Assembly (NCBI GenBank): GCA_020438185.1
Contig: JAGQVC010000023.1
Location: 1-10,707 of the forward strand
Direction of reading: 5' to 3'
Source of the DNA: Bacteroidota bacterium
GTDB taxonomy: Bacteria; Bacteroidota; Bacteroidia; M30B66
DNA: 10,707 nt
Within the stretch, counting starts at the first letter, position 1. The number at the start of each line of letters is the position of its first letter. The notes under the pieces are model-generated. The model ran no database searches, was not told the DNA's origin, and worked only from the letters and a program-made list of their open reading frames with translations. The translations under genes were made by a program, and so were the position numbers. Shown in pieces: positions 5,863 to 10,707 of this stretch.

Positions 5863-7353
5863 ATGATTGTGAACCCGGCTCTGGAATTCGGAAATCAGCG
5901 ATCTGAACTTCATTCGGAGGCTGATGTTGCGGTTATTGGAAGTGGAATGGGGTCTCTTGTCGCTTCTGCTCTTCTGGCGAAAGCGGGAAGGAAAGTCGTA
6001 ATATTTGAAAGAAACTACCTGCCAGGAGGATGCGCTTCATCTTACAAAAGAAAGGACTACATTTTTGAAAGTGGTGCAACAACCCTGGTTGGACTTGACA
6101 GGGGAATGCCTCTGAAAGCCGTTCTTGACATTACCGGGATTGAACTTTCCGCTCTTAAGCTGGAAATTCCAATGAAAGTAATTCTGCCTGATGATTCAGT
6201 AGTAACACGATACAACAATCTGGAAAGTTGGATTTGTGAGGCTGAGCGTGTTTTTGGAAAATCAGGTCAGCGTTCATTCTGGACTCAGTGTTTTGAAATC
6301 AGTCAACAGGTTTGGTCGGTTTCGTCCCGACACTTGAGCTTTCCGCCCAGGAATCTGACAGATGTTTTTCAATTGCTCAGGAATTTCAGGGTTTCGGACA
6401 TCAAATTATTGCCATTTATGAACATGTCTCTCGAAAAGTTAATGGAGAAGCATGGTTTGCTGAAGAATTTAAGGTTCCTGAGGTTTATTGATGAACAACT
6501 TATAATTACGGCACAAAACAAACACGGTGATGTAGATGTGCTTTTCGGAGCAACATCGCTTTGTTATACCCTTTTTGGAAACTATTATCTGCCGGGAGGC
6601 ATGATTGAAATGGTTAAAGCATTTACCCGCTATATTCAGGATCGCGGAGGGCAACTCGTGCTGCGCGAGGAAGCAATTAGAATTGAAAAAATCGAGAAAG
6701 GTTTTCAGGTAAGCAGCACAAACGGATTCACGAAAGCAAGATATGTTCTTAGCGGCATACCGGTAAATAATCTGTCAGCCATTTTGGAATCTGAACAAAT
6801 AAAAGAGAAGTTGCATTTACGGGAAAGTCGGGTTTTGTATTCTGCCTTTCAGGCAGGACTGGTTTTAAAATCGATGGAAATCAAGGACTGTTTGCATTAT
6901 CAGATTCATGTTAACGGATTGCCTGATTTACCCGATTGCAGGAGCTTTTTCGTGAGCTTTAGTCACCATGAAGATAGGAAAAGGTGTGCATCAGGGCATA
7001 CGGTTGTTTCAGTAAGCCTTCATATTCCGGATCCGGCTAACCAATGTGTGAAAAAGGATTTGGTCCTCGCAGCAATTATTGAGAAATTGGAAATGTTTCA
7101 ATTGATTAAGAAGGCGGATTTGATTTACTCGCATTGTTCAGTTGCCTCGGATTGGGAATTTTGGACAGGACGGCATGCAGGTTTTGTGGGAGGATATCCT
7201 CAAACGTTGAAAGTTAAACCCTGGCAAATGCAGTCATCGAGACTTGCCCCGGGCATTTTTTTATGCGGCGACACTGTTTATCCCGGGCAGGGCATTCCCG
7301 GTGTAGCCTTAAGCGGGCTAATAGCAGCAGAAAAAATAAGGCAACTGTTTTAG
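5863..7353 (+). CDS. FAD-dependent carotenoid oxidoreductase, CrtI/CrtISO (phytoene desaturase-like) family
   Basis: 496 residues from the ATG at 5863; a TTG six bases upstream is an alternative, less likely start. The N-terminal FAD-binding Rossmann motif is VAVIGSGMGSLVAS, with the ribose-binding Glu in IFERNYLPGGCASS just after. The FESGAT segment and the C-terminal block GIFLCGDTVYPGQGIPGV..SG are the hallmark of carotenoid desaturase/isomerase enzymes and of retinol saturases. Members desaturate, isomerise or saturate polyene chains, usually at the membrane. The GDTVYPGQGIPG form is closest to the CrtISO and CrtD-like branch as I recall it; the exact substrate cannot be told. No other carotenoid gene (crtB, crtY, crtZ) is in the window. 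Its divergent pairing with the photolyase operon suggests a shared light or oxidative-stress theme. Confidence 0.85.
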   Translation: MIVNPALEFGNQRSELHSEADVAVIGSGMGSLVASALLAKAGRKVVIFERNYLPGGCASSYKRKDYIFESGATTLVGLDRGMPLKAVLDITGIELSALKLEIPMKVILPDDSVVTRYNNLESWICEAERVFGKSGQRSFWTQCFEISQQVWSVSSRHLSFPPRNLTDVFQLLRNFRVSDIKLLPFMNMSLEKLMEKHGLLKNLRFLRFIDEQLIITAQNKHGDVDVLFGATSLCYTLFGNYYLPGGMIEMVKAFTRYIQDRGGQLVLREEAIRIEKIEKGFQVSSTNGFTKARYVLSGIPVNNLSAILESEQIKEKLHLRESRVLYSAFQAGLVLKSMEIKDCLHYQIHVNGLPDLPDCRSFFVSFSHHEDRKRCASGHTVVSVSLHIPDPANQCVKKDLVLAAIIEKLEMFQLIKKADLIYSHCSVASDWEFWTGRHAGFVGGYPQTLKVKPWQMQSSRLAPGIFLCGDTVYPGQGIPGVALSGLIAAEKIRQLF

Positions 7354-7420
7354 CTCGTTCATCTTATTTTCTATTGGGTTATGAGAGGCAAAATTGCCAC
7401 CTGTAGCTCTGAGCATTGGA

Positions 7421-7428
7421 TATATTTG
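7421..7428 (+). promoter_or_regulatory. candidate Bacteroidota -7 box for the T9SS/collagen-like unit
   Basis: TATATTTG matches the Bacteroidota -7 consensus TAnnTTTG exactly and lies 30 bases upstream of the ATG at 7459. A TTG at 7394-7396 is the nearest -33 candidate, but its 24-base spacing is longer than the usual 19-21. The implied start near 7435 leaves a short leader without a Shine-Dalgarno sequence. Confidence 0.5.
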
Positions 7429-7458
7429 TTAAAGTTGAATTTTAACCTTAACCACCCA

Positions 7459-7971
7459 ATGAAAAAATTGCTGTTTGGTATTCTGATAGCCAGCTCAGGT
7501 GTTCCCCTGAGCGCGCAGAATATTGTTTTAAGTCCGCAGGTTCTTGCGGCAGGTGGTGATCATTTCGTGGGAAGTAACTTTGAGATATCCTATACAATAG
7601 GAGAGCTTGCGGCTATTTCCACTATTAGTTCACCCGATTTTACTTTAACTCAGGGTTTTCATCAGCCTGATAAATTCACTGTAATCCTTGTTGAGCCGGT
7701 AGAGGCATTACAGGGAGTGAGTCTTTATCCTAATCCGGCAAACGAATTCACCAGAATTAAAATTGAATCTGAGAAACCCTATCAGTTGCAGGTTAGCATT
7801 TATGATGCTGCATCCAGACTTGTTTCGGTTTCTCAAATCGCCCAGCAGGCGGGTTCTCAGGAACACACCTTAAACACTGCTGAATTGGCTGCCGGTACTT
7901 ATATTATCCGGTTAACAACCTCGGATGGGGAGGTAGATACCTATCTGAAAATGAATAAAAACTTTAATTAA
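7459..7971 (+). CDS. small secreted protein with T9SS type A sorting domain
   Basis: 170 residues. I chose the ATG at 7459 rather than the in-frame ATG at 7381, because MKKLLFGILIASSGVPLSAQ begins a clean signal peptide, with cleavage near residue 20, and a -7 box lies just upstream. Residues 21-72 carry a module seen in many Bacteroidota secreted proteins (QVLAAGGDHF..., ISYTIGELA, LTQGFHQP). Residues 88-168 are a type IX secretion C-terminal sorting domain: SLYPNPANEF, a central beta strand IYDAASRLVS, and LAAGTYIIRLTT ending in YLKMNK. The protein should cross the inner membrane by Sec and the outer membrane by T9SS, and become surface-attached. Only 20 bases separate it from the collagen-like gene, so they are probably co-transcribed. 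Specific function unknown. Confidence 0.87.
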   Translation: MKKLLFGILIASSGVPLSAQNIVLSPQVLAAGGDHFVGSNFEISYTIGELAAISTISSPDFTLTQGFHQPDKFTVILVEPVEALQGVSLYPNPANEFTRIKIESEKPYQLQVSIYDAASRLVSVSQIAQQAGSQEHTLNTAELAAGTYIIRLTTSDGEVDTYLKMNKNFN

Positions 7972-7991
7972 CCACCCTAACACCTAAACGA

Positions 7992-10289
7992 ATGAAAAGA
8001 AATTTACTGTCGGCTGCAGCACTGGTGCTGTTTATGCTCATGACAGCTTTTGCACAAGCTCAGACTCCGGTACCCGGAGGGATAAATTATCAGGCTATTG
8101 CCCGTAACTCCTCCGGGAGTGTTTACGTGAATACACCAATGAGTGTAAGAATATCAATTCTTGTTGGTTCCGCGGCAGGCCCTGCTCAATACACCGAAAC
8201 CCATACAGTTACAACCAACCAGTATGGCTTGTTCAACATTGTTATTGGAAATGGAACACCGGTTACCGGGACATTTGATGATGTTACCTGGACCAGTGCC
8301 AACCAATATATTAAAGTGGAAGTTGATCCTGCAGGAGGCAGCAATTACACGAATATCGGAACATCACAATTACTTTCGGTACCATATGCATTGTATGCCG
8401 AAACTTCCGGAAACGGCGGAGCTGTTGGTCCGCAAGGACCCGAAGGCCCTCAAGGTCCTGCAGGTCCTGCGGGAGCCGATGGTGCTCAAGGCCCGGCAGG
8501 TCCACAGGGCCCGGCTGGCCCCGCCGGTGCTGACGGAGCAACAGGTCCGGCCGGCCCTCAAGGCCCACAAGGTCCTGCAGGTCCGGGAAGCGGATTAAAT
8601 TGCTGGGATACAAACGGCAATGGACTTCAGGATGCTTCTGAAGATGTTAACAATGATGGTTTCTGGGATGCTCTTGATTGTCGTGGAGCAGATGGCCCTG
8701 CCGGTCCTGCCGGTCCTGCTGGTGCAGCAGGTGCTGATGGACAGGATGGCGCAACTGGCCCTCAAGGTCCACAAGGAATTCAGGGGGTGGCGGGTCCCGC
8801 CGGCCCTGCGGGTGCTGATGGAGCCGCTGGTGCAACAGGCCCTGCCGGTCCACAAGGTCCTGCTGGCCCCGCTGGTCCACAGGGTCCAACCGGTCCTGCC
8901 GGTGCAGATGGAGCTCAGGGTCCTCAAGGTGTCGCAGGAACTCCGGGAGCCCCGGGAGCGACAGGCGCAACAGGCCCAGCCGGTCCGCAAGGCCCAGCCG
9001 GCCCTGCGGGTCCACAAGGTCCTGAAGGTCCGCAAGGTCCTGCAGGAAGTGGAGGCGGAACCTTAGACGCTGCTTATGACTTTGGCGGTGCCGGTGCAGG
9101 CAGAACTATTACTGCTGATGCTGGTCCGATGCATGCAACCCTTACAAACGGTGCTGGCACAATTAACTCAGTGGCAATCCGTGGTACTGTATCCGGAGGA
9201 AACGGAGTGGCAATTTTAGCAGACAATACAGTCGCAGCGAATCCTTTCTCAGTTGTTGAGGTTTCTACAAACTCAACAGTAGCAAACAATTCTGCTATTC
9301 TTGGTATTTCAACAGCGGCAGCTTCAGGGGTTACTGGAGAAGTTGAATCTACAGCATCTGCTTTTGCAGCTGTTTTTGGAAATAACCTTAGAACTGCAGG
9401 TGGTGCCGGTGTAAGTGGTCAGGGGTTTCAGGGAACCGTTGGAGAATCATTTATTTCAGGCGGATCTGGTGTCTTCGGAGTTCACCAAAACCCTACTTTA
9501 GGCGTTAACCCAACCGGAACCCCTCCGGTAGTGAATGCAGGTGTAACCGGATTGGGGTACCTTGGTGTACTCGGTCAAACAGAACAACCTGCCGGCTCTG
9601 GTGTGTTCGGATTGAACGTAGCACCTGATGACGGAATTAATGATATTGCTGGTGTAACCGGTAATGGTGGTTTTGTTGGTGTGGTGGGTAATTCTGATCC
9701 GGGAGGATTTGGTATTGCCTCATTAACCGATATGCTTTCATTGGGCGATTTAACAGCTCTTGGTGTTAAAGCATTTACTATTGATCACCCGCAGGACCCT
9801 GAGAATAAAATGCTTCGTCACTTCGCTATCGAATCTAACGAAGTTATAAATATGTACAGGGGCAATGTAATTCTTGACGCCAACGGGGAAGCTACTGTAG
9901 AAATGCCATCTTATTTTAACTCGATCAACAGAGACTTCAGCTATCAGTTAACAGCGGTTGGCGCTCCTGCTCCGGGCATTTATATCAGCAGCGAACTGGC
10001 TGAAGGAGTGTTCAGAATCGCCGGAGGAACTGCTGGTCAGAAAATCTGCTGGCAGGTTACTGCTGAGCGTAACGATTTGTATTTGCAACAAAATCCGGAA
10101 AGTGCTGAAGTTGAACCATTGAAGCCTGAAAACAGAAGGGGTAAATATCTTAAGCCTGAGCTTTACGGACAGCCTGCTTCAAAATCTATGATTGGAAATT
10201 CTCCAAGAATGGAAGAATCTATTCGCCTGAAAGAAGCTGCACGCGAAAGACAGGAATCACAGAAAGTCGGCTCTTCTACAGCAAAATAA
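7992..10289 (+). CDS. secreted collagen-like repeat protein with beta-rich C-terminal region
   Basis: 765 residues. Residues 1-24 are a signal peptide ending AFAQAQ. Residues 28-136 form a Bacteroidota module found ahead of collagen-like or fibre proteins (GINYQAIARNSSG, TTNQYGLFN, GTSQLLSVPYALYA). Collagen-type Gly-X-Y triplets run at 143-199 and 232-351, separated by a Cys-flanked Asp-rich insert (C204-C230). Residues 445-577 have three loose repeats of GVxGxGxxGxxG with two GSGVFG copies. Residues 592-694 form a conserved-looking beta domain (FTIDHPQDPENK, YFNSINRDFSYQLTAVGA, RIAGGTAGQKICWQVT). The tail 700-765 is charged and contains RGKYLKPELYGQP. No T9SS sorting tail is visible. Likely an extracellular fibre or adhesin whose triple-helical stalk presents the C-terminal beta domains. 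Confidence 0.9.
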   Translation: MKRNLLSAAALVLFMLMTAFAQAQTPVPGGINYQAIARNSSGSVYVNTPMSVRISILVGSAAGPAQYTETHTVTTNQYGLFNIVIGNGTPVTGTFDDVTWTSANQYIKVEVDPAGGSNYTNIGTSQLLSVPYALYAETSGNGGAVGPQGPEGPQGPAGPAGADGAQGPAGPQGPAGPAGADGATGPAGPQGPQGPAGPGSGLNCWDTNGNGLQDASEDVNNDGFWDALDCRGADGPAGPAGPAGAAGADGQDGATGPQGPQGIQGVAGPAGPAGADGAAGATGPAGPQGPAGPAGPQGPTGPAGADGAQGPQGVAGTPGAPGATGATGPAGPQGPAGPAGPQGPEGPQGPAGSGGGTLDAAYDFGGAGAGRTITADAGPMHATLTNGAGTINSVAIRGTVSGGNGVAILADNTVAANPFSVVEVSTNSTVANNSAILGISTAAASGVTGEVESTASAFAAVFGNNLRTAGGAGVSGQGFQGTVGESFISGGSGVFGVHQNPTLGVNPTGTPPVVNAGVTGLGYLGVLGQTEQPAGSGVFGLNVAPDDGINDIAGVTGNGGFVGVVGNSDPGGFGIASLTDMLSLGDLTALGVKAFTIDHPQDPENKMLRHFAIESNEVINMYRGNVILDANGEATVEMPSYFNSINRDFSYQLTAVGAPAPGIYISSELAEGVFRIAGGTAGQKICWQVTAERNDLYLQQNPESAEVEPLKPENRRGKYLKPELYGQPASKSMIGNSPRMEESIRLKEAARERQESQKVGSSTAK
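8418..8588 (+). repeat. collagen-like Gly-X-Y coding repeat, block 1
   Basis: Nineteen consecutive Gly-X-Y triplets (residues 143-199), mostly GPQ, GPA, GPE and GAD. At DNA level this is a nine-base-periodic, GC-rich tract that gives spurious open frames on both strands. A two-step unit GPAGPAGAD recurs. Confidence 0.95.
8589..8684 (+). other. Asp-rich, Cys-flanked insert between collagen blocks (calcium-binding-like)
   Basis: Residues 200-231 contain CWDTNGNGLQDASEDVNNDGFWDALDC. The two DxNxDG-like loops (DTNGNGLQD and DVNNDGFWD) resemble EF-hand, dockerin or thrombospondin-3 calcium loops. Flanking C204 and C230 could form a disulfide. Calcium binding is inferred from this pattern. Confidence 0.6.
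8685..9044 (+). repeat. collagen-like Gly-X-Y coding repeat, block 2
   Basis: Forty uninterrupted Gly-X-Y triplets (residues 232-351), with GPA, GPQ, GAD and GAT most frequent. Pro is always in the X position except in GTP and a few other triplets, which suits triple-helix formation without proline hydroxylation. Confidence 0.95.
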
Positions 10290-10310
10290 TAATTGAGTTT
10301 TGAGTTTTCG

Positions 10311-10343
10311 GAAAGGCGTCTCATTCGGGACGCCTTTCTTTTT
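10311..10343 (+). terminator. intrinsic terminator after the collagen-like gene
   Basis: GAAAGGCGTC (10311-10320) pairs perfectly with GACGCCTTTC (10329-10338) around an eight-base loop, and five T follow (10339-10343). It lies 22 bases after the collagen-like stop codon. On the minus strand the hairpin is not followed by a T run, so it appears one-directional. Its loop and 3' arm overlap the last codons of the convergent TPR gene. Confidence 0.85.
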
Positions 10344-10707
10344 GCAATCTAAAGCCTTGCGCGGAATCCTGCGAAGCAGAAAGATTTTTGCCTTTGGCAG
10401 CATGGTAAAATCCGCGTTCGAACCACAACTCCGGTTCTGTTGCATTCTTGTTTAATGCAGTATTCAAATCATTCAAGGCATCATCATACCGTTGCATCAA
10501 AGTATGTTGATGGGCGCGGGCAATCAGATAATATACATAAGCCGGAGCCAGCTGCAGTGCTTTGTTGAGATCATTCATGCCCTCAGCATCTCTGAAGCGG
10601 TTAAAATGAACCATCGCCCTCTGAAAATAAGCATCAGCAAAGGTGCTGTCCATCTCTAAAGCTATTAAAAAATCATTGAAGGCCCTGTTAAAATCCAGAT
10701 ATGGATA
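10321..10707 (-). CDS. TPR repeat protein, C-terminal part (5' end outside window)
   Basis: The frame is open from base 10707 to the TGA at 10323-10321, giving 128 visible residues; an internal Met codon at 10653 is probably not the start, because TPR-like sequence (LDFNRAFNDFLIALE) continues upstream of it. Tetratricopeptide helices are clear: FADAYFQRAMVHFNRFRDAE with NDLNKALQLAP, then YYLIARAHQHTLMQRYDDA with LNDLNTALNKN, then ELWFERGFYHAAKGKNLSA. TPR arrays mediate protein-protein contacts; the partner cannot be told. The gene converges on the collagen-like gene, and its last six codons plus stop lie in the 3' arm and loop of that gene's terminator. Confidence 0.85.
   Translation of the reverse strand, partial: YPYLDFNRAFNDFLIALEMDSTFADAYFQRAMVHFNRFRDAEGMNDLNKALQLAPAYVYYLIARAHQHTLMQRYDDALNDLNTALNKNATEPELWFERGFYHAAKGKNLSASQDSAQGFRLQKERRPE

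Noticed and set aside
5840..5866. Eight-codon leader frame whose TGA overlaps the ATG of the CrtI-like gene
   Set aside because: It is too short to support as a gene, and no ribosome-binding site or attenuator structure is visible.
7381..7458. N-terminal extension of the T9SS-tailed protein from the upstream ATG
   Set aside because: The extension would bury the signal peptide starting at 7459, and the candidate -7 box lies inside it.
8595..9035. Long open frames on both strands within the collagen-like repeat tract
   Set aside because: The nine-base periodic GC-rich repeat gives stop-free low-complexity frames by composition; only the Gly-X-Y frame continues into ordered domains on both sides.
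8418..9044. Repetitive DNA that could be mistaken for a CRISPR array or satellite
   Set aside because: The repeats are short, in frame and encode Gly-X-Y triplets; there are no fixed-length repeats with unique spacers.

Overview
The window looks like chromosomal DNA of a member of the Bacteroidota. Two secreted proteins carry Bacteroidota-specific modules, including a type IX secretion (T9SS) sorting tail. Start codons mostly lack clear Shine-Dalgarno sequences, and two genes have TAnnTTTG-type -7 boxes upstream. No stretch longer than about 300 bases lacks a gene, and there are no rRNA, tRNA, CRISPR or insertion sequences that I can support.

Layout: (1) Bases 1-1737 (minus) hold most of a large secreted protein with a signal peptide, a propeller-like N-terminal part and at least two tandem copies of a domain of about 150 residues; its 3' end lies outside the window. 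(2) Bases 1893-5739 (minus) form a very compact six-gene operon. In transcription order it encodes a 6-pyruvoyl-tetrahydropterin synthase homologue, GTP cyclohydrolase I (FolE), a short-chain dehydrogenase lacking the usual catalytic Tyr, a flavin-reductase-like split-barrel protein, a class I-type DNA photolyase/cryptochrome, and a 49-residue DUF2256 zinc-finger-like protein. Neighbouring genes overlap or are one base apart. (3) Bases 5863-7353 (plus), transcribed divergently from the operon, encode a CrtI/CrtISO-type FAD-dependent carotenoid oxidoreductase. (4) Bases 7459-10289 (plus) hold a probable two-gene unit: a small T9SS-tailed protein, then a 765-residue collagen-like surface protein, closed by a strong hairpin terminator. 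(5) Bases 10321-10707 (minus) are the 3' end of a TPR protein gene that converges on that terminator.

Working together: FolE would make dihydroneopterin triphosphate, the PTPS homologue 6-pyruvoyl-tetrahydropterin, and the SDR could reduce the side chain, as in tetrahydrobiopterin synthesis. Translational coupling of these genes to a photolyase suggests a light-response module in which a reduced pterin supports the photolyase (antenna, cofactor or protectant). This link is inference. The divergent carotenoid-type enzyme fits a photoprotection theme. The photolyase/pterin operon is the most interesting feature of the window.
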